Assembly (NCBI GenBank): GCA_021809895.1
Contig: JAJZJU010000009.1
Location: 1-38,824 of the forward strand
DNA length: 38,824 nucleotides
Reading direction: 5' to 3'
DNA from: a bacterium
GTDB lineage: Bacteria > Chloroflexota > Dormibacteria > Aeolococcales > Bog-877
Made by a program: the position numbers and the translations under genes. The notes under the pieces are model-generated. The model was not told the origin of the DNA. It worked only from the letters and a program-made list of their open reading frames with translations, and made no database searches. Below are positions 1 to 7,438 of this stretch, in pieces (position 1 is the first letter of the stretch; every line of letters starts with the position of its first letter).

Positions 1-207
1 CTTCGGGCCCAGGGCCTCCGTCAGCTCCGCCTCCCAGAGCTCCCGGTGGTGATGCACGAGCATCGGGGCTGGGAGGACACCGAGGAGGACGAACGCGATC
101 GGCTCTCCCGGCTCAACTTCCGCCGCTTCTACGAGCGCTGGCACCACCGCCCCGACCTCCTAGTGGCCAGCGAGCGCGCTGCTCCTTCCAGCCGACCAGA
201 TGCCTAG
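1..207 (+). CDS. C-terminal end of an unidentified protein (partial)
   Basis: An open frame enters from the left edge in frame 1 and stops at TAG 205-207, leaving 68 C-terminal residues. The tail is acidic then basic, with an N-F-R-R-F-x-E-R-W segment after an Asp/Glu-rich stretch. Tails of this general form (His, acidic linker, N-x3-F-x2-RW) occur at the end of some family 2 glycosyltransferases, but this is a weak resemblance and the family is not established. It converges on the DsrE-like gene, with 53 bases between the two stops and no clear terminator. Confidence 0.45.
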   Translation, partial: LRAQGLRQLRLPELPVVMHEHRGWEDTEEDERDRLSRLNFRRFYERWHHRPDLLVASERAAPSSRPDA

Positions 208-260
208 CTGGCGAATCAACCGCTGGGGCTGCTCCCGGACAGGGCGCCGTCACTGCCTGC

Positions 261-728
261 TCAGGTGAAAATGATCTGGCCTCCGGCTGCCTTCTCGTAG
301 AACTCCCCTACGGTGATGATCTCTTGGGCTTGGTCGATCAGATCAGCCTTGGTGAGGTGGAACAAGTCCACCGACGCCTTGCAGGCGAACAGGCCAGCGC
401 CGGTGTCCGAGATCATCTCGATGAACTCAGGGATTGAAGGGATGTCCAGTGCCGCAATGTTCTTTTCCATGTACCGAGTCATGAGACTGGCCATGCCGGG
501 CAACCCAGCGGCCCAGGTGGCAATGTGCAGGCCGGGATTTCCTACCGTGGCCAGTTTGATGTGTTCGTGGTACTTGCGGTTGATCGCGTCAAGTCCGAAG
601 AAGGTGAAGAACAGGTTGGTCTCGATACCCTCGGCTCTGGCCCCGTTGGCCATGATCAACCCCGGGTAGATCCCGTCGAGCGACCCCTTGGAGATGATCA
701 CAGAAACCTTCTCAATGCTGTCACTCAT
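261..728 (-). CDS. DsrE/DsrF-like sulfur-carrier protein
   Basis: This 155-residue soluble protein resembles the DsrE/DsrE2 family, whose members take a persulfide on a conserved cysteine and pass it to partners such as TusA or DsrC. The only cysteine is C116, in the segment G-L-F-A-C-K-A-S, which is where family members carry their acceptor cysteine. The N-terminus (V-S-V-I-I-S-K-G-S-L-D) fits the first strand of the fold. The ATG at 728 has a GAGGAG ribosome site. It is the last gene of a three-gene operon, 30 bases after the DsrC-like gene. Membership in the family is clear from the motif pattern; the sulfur partner is inferred from the neighbours. No catalytic enzyme domain is visible. 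Confidence 0.8.
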   Translation of the reverse strand: MSDSIEKVSVIISKGSLDGIYPGLIMANGARAEGIETNLFFTFFGLDAINRKYHEHIKLATVGNPGLHIATWAAGLPGMASLMTRYMEKNIAALDIPSIPEFIEMISDTGAGLFACKASVDLFHLTKADLIDQAQEIITVGEFYEKAAGGQIIFT

Positions 729-758
729 GGTGATGCTCCTCTACTGCACGCGCAGCGT

Positions 759-1076
759 TTAAATGCAACTGCGGGGTCGGGGAATCCCCGCGATCTTGGC
801 GGCCAGCTTGGCCGGCCCCTTGGGGAATAGCTCGTAAAGCTCCTTCACCGGGACGCCGGAGGTCTTGCCCAGCAGGCGCACGCTCGGCCCCTCTCCCTTC
901 TCCAGATACTCCTTGCGCATGAACTTAATCACCTGCCAGTGACGCTCAGTGAGCTCGGGGATCCCGGCCTCCTCGGCAACGGCCGGGGCCATGGCCTCGT
1001 TCCATTGCTCAGGATGGGCGAAGAAACCGTCCTCACCCACCTCGACTTCGGTACCCGCATAGCTTCGTTTCGACAT
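759..1076 (-). CDS. DsrC/TusE-like sulfur-trafficking protein, single C-terminal cysteine
   Basis: This 105-residue protein matches DsrC/TusE. It has an N-terminal acidic F-F-A-H-P-E-Q-W segment, a central helical part (E-R-H-W-Q-V-I-K-F-M-R) and a flexible C-terminal arm ending R-P-R-S-C-I. The penultimate C104 corresponds to the reactive CysA of the family. The second cysteine (CysB, roughly 11 residues upstream in sulfite-reductase-associated DsrC) is absent: the arm reads L-F-P-K-G-P-A-K instead. It is therefore like TusE/DsrC-like carriers that relay persulfide rather than the dissimilatory DsrC that forms a trisulfide. The ATG at 1076 is preceded by AAGGAGG. It lies 24 bases after the flavoprotein gene. 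No dsrAB or tusBCD genes occur in the window. Confidence 0.85.
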   Translation of the reverse strand: MSKRSYAGTEVEVGEDGFFAHPEQWNEAMAPAVAEEAGIPELTERHWQVIKFMRKEYLEKGEGPSVRLLGKTSGVPVKELYELFPKGPAKLAAKIAGIPRPRSCI

Positions 1077-1100
1077 CGCCCGAATCCTCCTTGCGTCCGG

Positions 1101-2351
1101 CTAGGACTGGTGCACCTTTCCGGCCTGAGGCATGTCCGAACTCACACCAGGGATGTTGCGACCGGGCAGCAGCGCGTGCCAGTAGAACCACTGAAACATC
1201 AGCTTGCCAAGATGGTTCAGCCGGGAGTCCTTGAGCAGAGGCAGCCCAACCTGGCTGGGGAAGTGGCCCGGCAGTGGCTCAGTTTCGTAGTTGAAGTCGA
1301 TCAGCAACGCCTTCCCGAAGCCGGTCTCGATGAAACAGTTGGCATGACCGTCGAAAGAGGCGCTCAATGGTTCACCAGACAGGAAGTGCTGGACGTTCTC
1401 GACCACAACCTCGCCTTGAAAGTGGGTTACGGAGCCCGCCTTAGACGCTGGCAGATTTGATGCGTCGCCGATCACGAATACGTTTCCCTTGGCCTTCGAC
1501 TGGAGCGTGTGCTCATCGGCGGGCACAAAGTTCAACTCGTCACCAAGGCCGGGCGAGGCGCCAACGTAGTCGGCTCCGCCATGGAGCGGAATCACCACTG
1601 CCAGATCGAAAGGGATCTCACGCCCGTCGAAGCTCACCAGGCGACCGTTCTGACCGTCGACCTGCCCCGTGTTGAACTCGGTGATGAGGTCGACGCCACG
1701 CTCCGCGAGCATCCCGGCGAGTCGCTTGGCGCTCACCGGCTTGGTGAAGGCGGCATCGAGCGGAGTCACATAGGAGAGTTGGACTTTGTCGCGGATGCCC
1801 CGCTCACGAAAGTACCAGTCGGCCAGGAAGCAGAATTCCAGGGGAGCCACGGGACACTTGATGGGCATGTCGATTGGGTTGACGACCACCCTGCCACCAC
1901 TAAAGGTAGCCAGCCCACCCTCCAACGCGGCGGCCCCCTCAGGGGTGTAGAAGGTGAACACCTTCTCCATCCAACCCTGTCCCGCCATGCCTTCAGTCTC
2001 CCCAGGCTGCAAGACTGCTCCGGTGGCGATCACCAAGAGATCGTAGGCAAGCTCCTGACCGTCGGCGAGAACGACGACATCGCGCGATGTGTCGACGCGC
2101 TCGATGGACCCAACCCGGTAGAGGATCCCCCTGTGCAGCTGTCGGCCCCGGGGTCGGATGATGTCCTCTGGATGGGTCAGCCCGAAGGGGACGAAGAGGA
2201 GACCTGGCTGGTACACGTGACAGTCGTCTTGGTCCACCACCGTGATGGTCGCCTGGGACTCCGCGTAAGCGTGCCGGAGCCTGTTCGCGGTCAGCGTGCC
2301 CCCAGTGCCTCCACCGAGAACTACGATCCGATGTGGAATTTCGCCATTCAT
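1101..2351 (-). CDS. Sulfide:quinone oxidoreductase-like FAD flavoprotein
   Basis: This 416-residue protein is of the sulfide:quinone oxidoreductase/flavocytochrome c sulfide dehydrogenase family, which oxidises sulfide to sulfur or persulfide and reduces quinone at the membrane. Seen: an FAD-binding G-G-G-T-G-G at 13-18; the H-V-Y-Q-P-G-L-L-F-V-P segment typical of SQR; an A-T-G motif; K-C-P-V-A-P with C166; C174; a second FAD motif ending G-D-A-S; and C339 in N-C-F-I-E-T-G. C166 and C339 are placed like the redox cysteine pair of SQR. I start at the ATG at 2351, which has AGGAGG 8 bases upstream, not at an in-frame codon 42 bases earlier. Other pyridine-disulfide-like flavoproteins share the fold, so the sulfide substrate rests on the cysteines and the sulfur-carrier neighbours. 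Confidence 0.82.
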   Translation of the reverse strand: MNGEIPHRIVVLGGGTGGTLTANRLRHAYAESQATITVVDQDDCHVYQPGLLFVPFGLTHPEDIIRPRGRQLHRGILYRVGSIERVDTSRDVVVLADGQELAYDLLVIATGAVLQPGETEGMAGQGWMEKVFTFYTPEGAAALEGGLATFSGGRVVVNPIDMPIKCPVAPLEFCFLADWYFRERGIRDKVQLSYVTPLDAAFTKPVSAKRLAGMLAERGVDLITEFNTGQVDGQNGRLVSFDGREIPFDLAVVIPLHGGADYVGASPGLGDELNFVPADEHTLQSKAKGNVFVIGDASNLPASKAGSVTHFQGEVVVENVQHFLSGEPLSASFDGHANCFIETGFGKALLIDFNYETEPLPGHFPSQVGLPLLKDSRLNHLGKLMFQWFYWHALLPGRNIPGVSSDMPQAGKVHQS

Positions 2352-2367
2352 CCTGGCCCTCCTAGTG

Positions 2368-2382
2368 GGTTGTACCACAACC
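2368..2382. promoter_or_regulatory. 15-bp inverted repeat upstream of the sulfur operon
   Basis: GGTTGT-ACC-ACAACC is a perfect 6-bp inverted repeat with a 3-bp spacer. It begins 17 bases upstream of the flavoprotein ATG, just outside its ribosome site. The position suits a repressor operator or a small 5'-UTR hairpin. A second short inverted repeat, AGGGT-GCGA-ACCCT, lies at 2406-2419. No convincing -10/-35 pair was found, and the regulator is unknown. Confidence 0.35.
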
Positions 2383-2538
2383 GGCCCCACCACGACCTAT
2401 CCTGAGGGTGCGAACCCTGCTGGCCATAGGCGATTTCCCCCTACCAACATCGACGATTCCACCTTCTTTGACCACTGCCAGCGGTCCCTTCGCACCTGGA
2501 TCAGTAAATAAAAAGCAGGAATTTCCACACAAGCGAAA

Positions 2539-2736
2539 CCAGACCTGTTGACATAGCGCCAGAGATGACGCAGTCGGGTATGGCCTCGATCGGGGTGGGC
2601 CTGATCGCGAGGAAACTGCTGGACGCCCCGCGAACCTTGCATGGCACGTCGCACGCTGGCGCTTGACTCGTCCCACTCGCAGGGTCCCATCTGAGCTCGC
2701 TCAGCTACGACCAGCCCCCTATGTCAACAGATCTGG
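2539..2736. repeat. 198-bp segment bounded by 18-bp inverted repeats (MITE-like)
   Basis: The left end 2539-2556 reads CCAGACCTGTTGACATAG. The right end 2719-2736 is its reverse complement with one mismatch (17 of 18). A nested perfect inverted repeat, AGCGCCAG at 2555-2562 and CTGGCGCT at 2656-2663, lies inside, and CTGAGC-TC-GCTCAG forms a further palindrome near the right end. The segment fills most of the gap between the sulfur operon and recO and ends 11 bases from the recO stop. No credible transposase is encoded. Short A-rich flanks (AAA on both sides) could be a target duplication but are too short to prove it. A miniature transposable element or a large RNA/DNA hairpin both fit. Confidence 0.5.
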
Positions 2737-2746
2737 AAAATGCAAA

Positions 2747-3511
2747 TTAAGAAGTTATTGCTGAGTCGGCACTTAGCTCCACTAGCACCCTGGCAGCCTT
2801 GATGGGGCGGTCGAGGTGGTGTTCCAGATGGGCGATCAGGATCGCTTGCAACTCGTCGCGAAGCTGCGGGCTCCACCGCAGCCGGAGCACTGTGGACTCG
2901 TCGGCAGCTGCTATCCGCCGGAGCACCCGCAGGGTGACGGCGCTGCATGAAAGTCCCTCAACGCCGGTTTCACACTGCCCCTGCACCACCCCACCCAGCG
3001 TGGGCACGAAGCGGCCATCCCGGTTTTCCAGTTCCCGACCGCAAGCGGCACAGATCGTGAGCTCCGGCTGGTACCCACCTGCCGCTGCCAGCGCGAATGC
3101 TGCCAGGGCCAGCGCCAAGCGCGGATCGGCGGCCGGCGACCCTATCCGGGCTGAGGCCTCGGCCAGGATCTCGTAGACCCGAGGCTCCGGGTGCCCCTCC
3201 TCGACAGTGGCGTCCACGAGCTCCGCCAGCACCGACGCACATGCCAGCCTGACCGGGTCGGCCGCCCCAGCGATGGGGCCGATGGGGCGGGCCTGGGCCA
3301 GCACCGCCAGGCTGCGACCGGGGATGAGCTGCAGCTGGCTGCGGGCGAGCAGGTCCATTCCGGCCGCGTTGCGGGCGCGCGCTCGGCGCAGGCCCTTGGC
3401 CATCACGCTCAGCTTGCCGTGGTCCTTGGTCAGGACCACCAGAATCCGATCGGCGTCCCCGAAGGCGCGGCGCCTGAGCACTATCCCCTCGTCGGAGAAG
3501 GGGGCGGCCAC
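2747..3511 (-). CDS. recO: DNA repair protein RecO
   Basis: RecO (254 residues) anneals SSB-coated single strands and helps load RecA in RecF-pathway repair. The N-terminal OB-fold is recognisable (E-G-I-V-L-R-R-R-A-F-G-D-A-D-R-I). The helical C-terminal domain carries a zinc-binding set C-A-A-C near 152-155 and further cysteines about 25-40 residues on. Length is typical. It starts 5 bases after the CNNM gene stop, so the two are probably co-transcribed. Confidence 0.92.
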   Translation of the reverse strand: MAAPFSDEGIVLRRRAFGDADRILVVLTKDHGKLSVMAKGLRRARARNAAGMDLLARSQLQLIPGRSLAVLAQARPIGPIAGAADPVRLACASVLAELVDATVEEGHPEPRVYEILAEASARIGSPAADPRLALALAAFALAAAGGYQPELTICAACGRELENRDGRFVPTLGGVVQGQCETGVEGLSCSAVTLRVLRRIAAADESTVLRLRWSPQLRDELQAILIAHLEHHLDRPIKAARVLVELSADSAITS

Positions 3512-3516
3512 CCAGA

Positions 3517-4848
3517 TCAGGTGGAGCCGCTCGGAGCTGGCGCCGCCCCGTCGATTGGAGTCGCCTCGCGCATCACCTCGAAGGGTTCGTTCCGGCTGAG
3601 ACGGACCGTCTGGATGGCCTGCCTATCGATGGACTCGACCGTGATGGTGAGGCCGTCCCCGGCGTCAACCTGCTCGCCCACCTGGGGAATCCGTCCCAGC
3701 AGCGAATAGACCAGACCCCCGATGGAGTCGAAGTCCTCTCCCTCCAGATGGAGCTGGAGCAGCTCGTTGACATCGTCCAGACTGGCTGACGCCGACAGCA
3801 GCGCCTCGTTGGCGGCGACCAGTTGGACCTCCTCCTGCTCCGCCAGGTCGTACTCATCCCGGATGGGGCCCACGATCTCCTCCAGGACGTCCTCGATGGT
3901 CACTAGGCCGGCGGTGCCCCCGTACTCATCCACCACCAGGACCAGGTGCACCTTCGCCAGCTGCATCTCCTGCAGCAGCTCTCCCAGGTGCTTGGCCTCA
4001 GGGACGAACATAGCGGTCCGGGCCAGCTCCCGCACCTCCGCCGGAGCGGGACCGGCGCCGGCGCGGGCGCGCAGGAGGTCCTTCGCGTAGACCACCCCCA
4101 CGATGTTGTCGACGGTCTCCTCATAAACCGGGATCCGGCTGTGACCGTGCTCCAGCACCACCTGGACCGCGTCCTCGAGAGAGGCGTCACTTGGCAGTGC
4201 GACCATCTGCACGCGGGGCACCATCACCTCCCTGACCGGCTTGTCGGTCATCTCAAGGACGCCGTGGATCATCTCCCGCTCCTCCTCCTCCACCACACCC
4301 TCGACCGAGCTGGCCGAGACCAGCGCCTTGAGCTCCTCCTCGGTCAGGAAGGGGATCCCCCGACCGCCCTCCCCGGGCAGCAGTCTGGTGATCCCTGAGG
4401 TGATCCAGCTCAGGACCGCGACCAGGGGACCGAGCGCGGTGGTGGCGAAGGCAACCCCGGGCGCGACCACCCGAGCCACCTCTTCGTTGTGCTGGAGGGC
4501 GTACGCCTTGGGCCCGATCTCGCAGAACAGCATCACCAGAACCGCCAGCGCCACCGCTGACCAGAAGCCAGCCCCGGTGCCGAAACGGCTGGCGGCGAGC
4601 AGGGTTGCCGAGGAGGAGGCGAGCATGAGAGCCAGGGTGTTGGTGACAAGGATCGCGCCCAGGTAGCCACCGGGGTCGGCGTGCAGCCGCTCGATCTGGG
4701 CCGCGCGCGGATCCCCCTCTTCGGCCCTGGCGCGCACACGAATCCGGTTGACCGACGTGAGCGACGTCTCAGCGGTCGCCGAGATCGCGGCCAGGAGGAG
4801 TGCCGCCGCCAAGACGACGATGAGCCAGACCGTCATCGCGGGCGGCAT
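3517..4848 (-). CDS. CNNM/CBS-domain membrane protein (HlyC/CorC family)
   Basis: This 443-residue membrane protein has a DUF21/CNNM transporter domain (about 1-190, three to four hydrophobic segments), a pair of CBS domains (about 205-335, including V-D-E-Y-G-G-T-A-G-L-V-T-I-E-D) and a C-terminal CorC_HlyC domain (about 345-425). CNNM/CorC proteins bind Mg2+-ATP and are linked to Mg2+ or other divalent-cation efflux; the old name hemolysin is misleading. Two ATGs are possible, residue 1 or residue 5; neither has a strong ribosome site. It stands 158 bases downstream of prs in the same orientation, so it may have its own promoter there, and it leads into recO. Confidence 0.9.
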   Translation of the reverse strand: MPPAMTVWLIVVLAAALLLAAISATAETSLTSVNRIRVRARAEEGDPRAAQIERLHADPGGYLGAILVTNTLALMLASSSATLLAASRFGTGAGFWSAVALAVLVMLFCEIGPKAYALQHNEEVARVVAPGVAFATTALGPLVAVLSWITSGITRLLPGEGGRGIPFLTEEELKALVSASSVEGVVEEEEREMIHGVLEMTDKPVREVMVPRVQMVALPSDASLEDAVQVVLEHGHSRIPVYEETVDNIVGVVYAKDLLRARAGAGPAPAEVRELARTAMFVPEAKHLGELLQEMQLAKVHLVLVVDEYGGTAGLVTIEDVLEEIVGPIRDEYDLAEQEEVQLVAANEALLSASASLDDVNELLQLHLEGEDFDSIGGLVYSLLGRIPQVGEQVDAGDGLTITVESIDRQAIQTVRLSRNEPFEVMREATPIDGAAPAPSGST

Positions 4849-5006
4849 CGTGGCCGGCGCGGATGGCGGAAGCGATCCGGGGCGACCAGGAGATCGCCGA
4901 AGCCGTATCCCGCGCGGCGGCTCAGGGCGCAGGGAAGCGGCCTGCGTATTCGACCTGCGGGTGAGCCAGAGCTCATCTTGGGCCCGAGTCTATCAGCCGC
5001 GCAATC

Positions 5007-5960
5007 TCATCGGAACAGGGCGGACACCGACCGCCCCTCGTGCACGCGCACGATGGCCTCGGCGATGAGCGGTGCCACTGACACCTGGGTGACCTTGGGG
5101 TTACGCGCCGCCTCCGCCGACAGCGGGATGGTGTCAGTGACCACCACCTCGTCAACAAAGGCATCGGTCAGACGCTGCAGGGATCCGGCGCTCAGGACCC
5201 CGTGGGTGGCTAGCACATCCACCGAGGTTGCCCCCTCCTGCTTGAGGGCGTTGGCCGCCCCCACCAGGGTCGAGGCGGTCGAGATGAGGTCGTCCACCAC
5301 CACGCAGGTGCTGCCCTCCACGTCACCGATGACGTTGAGTACCTCGATGTCGTCATCTCGGGGACGCCGCTTGTCGATGATGGCAAGTGGCGACTCCAAG
5401 AGCCTGGCTATGGCGCGGGCGCGGGCGGTCCCGCCCACGTCCGGCGACACCACCACGATGGGCTGGCGGCCGTGCCGGGCGCGGATGTGGGAGGCCAGGA
5501 TCTTGCTGGCGGTCAGGGCATCCACGGGTATGTCGAAGAACCCCTGGATGGCCTCGGCGTGGAGGTCGAGGACGATCATCCGCTCCGCCCCTGCCACCTG
5601 CAGGAAATTGGCCATCAGCTTGGCCGAGATGGGATCTCGGGCCCTGGTCTTCTTCTCCTTGCGCTGATATCCGTAGTAGGGGAGCACCGCGTTGATGCGG
5701 GCGGCGCTGGCACGGCGGAGGGCATCCAGGATCACGTACAGCTCCATGTAGTTGTCGTTCACCGGCGGACAGGTGGGCTGGATCACGAAGACGTCGTGAC
5801 CACGCACCGACTCGCCGATACGGACATCGAACTCCCCGTCGGCGAAGCGGGTTATCTCCATGGGGGCCAGCGACACCCCCACCTCCTCGGAGATCCGGCG
5901 ACCCAGCTCGGGGTTTGCTGTCCCGCAGAGCAGCATCAGCGGCCCATCTGCCCCCCTCAA
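5007..5960 (-). CDS. prs: Ribose-phosphate pyrophosphokinase (PRPP synthetase)
   Basis: This 317-residue cytosolic enzyme makes PRPP from ribose-5-phosphate and ATP for nucleotide, His and Trp synthesis. Seen: the N-terminal G-T-A-N-P-E-L, the F-A-D-G-E segment, the P-Y-Y-G-Y-Q-R-K-E-K-K flexible loop, the V-V-S-P-D-V-G-G motif and the PRPP-binding loop V-V-V-D-D-L-I-S-T-A-S-T. The TTG start at 5960 overlaps the glmU stop by 4 bases and has a GGAGGAGG run upstream inside glmU. An ATG 8 codons later would match the usual family N-terminus equally well. The pairing with glmU is common in bacteria. Confidence 0.95.
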   Translation of the reverse strand: MRGADGPLMLLCGTANPELGRRISEEVGVSLAPMEITRFADGEFDVRIGESVRGHDVFVIQPTCPPVNDNYMELYVILDALRRASAARINAVLPYYGYQRKEKKTRARDPISAKLMANFLQVAGAERMIVLDLHAEAIQGFFDIPVDALTASKILASHIRARHGRQPIVVVSPDVGGTARARAIARLLESPLAIIDKRRPRDDDIEVLNVIGDVEGSTCVVVDDLISTASTLVGAANALKQEGATSVDVLATHGVLSAGSLQRLTDAFVDEVVVTDTIPLSAEAARNPKVTQVSVAPLIAEAIVRVHEGRSVSALFR

Positions 5961-7360
5961 CCCTCCTCCTCCGCGGCAACTTCAGCAACCGGCCTGGCTC
6001 CCCGTCGGCGCCTGGCGACCCACCCCTCCAAATTGCGCTGAGGGACGCGAGCCACCGCCAGGGAGCCCGGCGGCACATCACCTGTCAAAACCGAGCCGGC
6101 GGCGGTGTACGCTCCTGCCCCAACGCGGATCGGCGCCACCAGGATGGTGTCGCTGCCCAAGCGTGCCCCGTCCTCGATGACGGTGTGGCGCTTGCCCAGG
6201 CCATCCCAGTTAGCGGTGATGCTGCCGGCCCCCACGTTCACGTCGTCTCCCAGCTCAGCGTCCCCCAGATAGCTCAGATGCGGCACCTGACTGCCCGCGC
6301 CGATCCGGCTGCGGACCACCTCGGTGAAGGTTCCAAGGTGGCTGCCAGGGCCGAGCACGGTGCCGGGCCGAACCCGGTTGTAGGGCCCCACATCCACTCC
6401 CCTCTCCAGCTTACAGCCGCGCAGGACACTGCGCCCCACCCGGCACCCATCAGCCAGCTCGCACGAGTCCAGCTCCGCGAATGGCCCCAGCTCGCAGTCC
6501 CGACCCACCACGGTCGCGCCCCGCAGCACCGTCCCGGGATGAAGCACCGAGTCCTGGCCAACCTCCACGTCGCAGTCGACCCAGGTCGACTCCGGGTCCA
6601 CGACCGTCACACCCTGCGCCATCAGGCGCCGCAGCGTGCGGCGTCGCCAGGCAGCCTCGGCTGCCGCCAGCTGGATGCGGTCGTTGACCTGCAGCGCCTC
6701 CACCGGATCCGGCGCCTCCACCAGCTCGGCGCCGCCCTCGATCCCGATCGGAACCCAGCTCAGATACAGCTCGGACTGGGCGTTGTCGCGGCTCAGCTGC
6801 GACAGGGCTGCCCAGAGCTGTGGCAGCCGGAAGAGGTAGGCGCCACAGTTGACCTCCGCGCGCCCCAAACGTGCAGGCTCGTCAGCTGCCTCCACGACCT
6901 GGACCAGACGGCCGGCGGCGTTGCGCTCGACCCTCCCATAGGACGACGGGTCATCGACGTCCGCCACCAGCATCGACGCGCCAGGGGCACCATTGCTGAA
7001 CGCCGCCAGCAGGGCGCGCAGGCTGCGCGACGTCAGCAGCGGCATGTCTGCGGCCAGGACCAGCGCCGCACCGGCACCGGTCAGCTCCTCTCGGGCGGCC
7101 AGGACGGCGTCCGCGGTGCCTTCAGGTTGGGGCTGGGTGACGATCACCGCCCGATCTCCGAGATAGGCGGTGAGGTCGGTGTCGCCACCTCCCACCACCA
7201 CGATCGGGGGCTGCGGCAGGACCTCGGCGACCGCCCGCAGCACGTGCTCGATCATGGGGACACCCGCCACCTGGTGGAGTGGTTTGGACCGCGAGGACAC
7301 CATTCTGGTCCCCCGACCGGCCGCCAGAATCACCGCGCGCACCAAAGTGCTGTCAGCCAC
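5957..7360 (-). CDS. glmU: Bifunctional UDP-GlcNAc pyrophosphorylase / GlcN-1-P acetyltransferase
   Basis: GlmU (467 residues) acetylates glucosamine-1-P and uridylates the product to UDP-GlcNAc, the precursor of peptidoglycan. The N-terminal nucleotidyltransferase shows L-A-A-G-R-G-T-R-M with K26 a few residues on. The C-terminal half is a left-handed beta-helix of hexapeptide repeats with the acetyltransferase core H-L-S-Y-L-G-D and V-N-V-G-A-G-S-I-T-A-N. That core has W where most family members have Y or F. The GTG at 7360 is preceded by a GAGGTGGAG ribosome site. It is the first gene of a glmU-prs unit with a good extended -10 upstream. Confidence 0.95.
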   Translation of the reverse strand: MADSTLVRAVILAAGRGTRMVSSRSKPLHQVAGVPMIEHVLRAVAEVLPQPPIVVVGGGDTDLTAYLGDRAVIVTQPQPEGTADAVLAAREELTGAGAALVLAADMPLLTSRSLRALLAAFSNGAPGASMLVADVDDPSSYGRVERNAAGRLVQVVEAADEPARLGRAEVNCGAYLFRLPQLWAALSQLSRDNAQSELYLSWVPIGIEGGAELVEAPDPVEALQVNDRIQLAAAEAAWRRRTLRRLMAQGVTVVDPESTWVDCDVEVGQDSVLHPGTVLRGATVVGRDCELGPFAELDSCELADGCRVGRSVLRGCKLERGVDVGPYNRVRPGTVLGPGSHLGTFTEVVRSRIGAGSQVPHLSYLGDAELGDDVNVGAGSITANWDGLGKRHTVIEDGARLGSDTILVAPIRVGAGAYTAAGSVLTGDVPPGSLAVARVPQRNLEGWVARRRRGARPVAEVAAEEEG

Positions 7361-7404
7361 TCTCCACCTCGCGGTCGGTCGCGCTCACCCGGACTCGGAG
7401 GGCG

Positions 7405-7414
7405 AGTATAGCAA
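7405..7414 (-). promoter_or_regulatory. Extended -10 promoter element of glmU
   Basis: On the minus strand the sequence is TTGCTATACT, an extended -10 (TGnTATACT) 45 bases upstream of the glmU GTG. No good -35 is present, which is normal for extended -10 promoters. The same ten bases recur upstream of rpsT. Confidence 0.45.
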
Positions 7415-7438
7415 TGGCCGATCGGCAAAGGCCCGGGC

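Noticed and set aside
2475-2488. Third DosR-like site (minus strand GGGACCGCTGGCAG) upstream of the sulfur operon
   Set aside because: Only 10 of 14 positions agree with the two good boxes, the closing CCC is lost and it is more than 120 bases from the gene start.
2362-2690. Two minus-strand frames of 97 and 104 residues in the gap before recO
   Set aside because: They overlap each other in different frames, run into the inverted-repeat ends and have no family resemblance or ribosome site, so they are not called as genes or transposase remnants.
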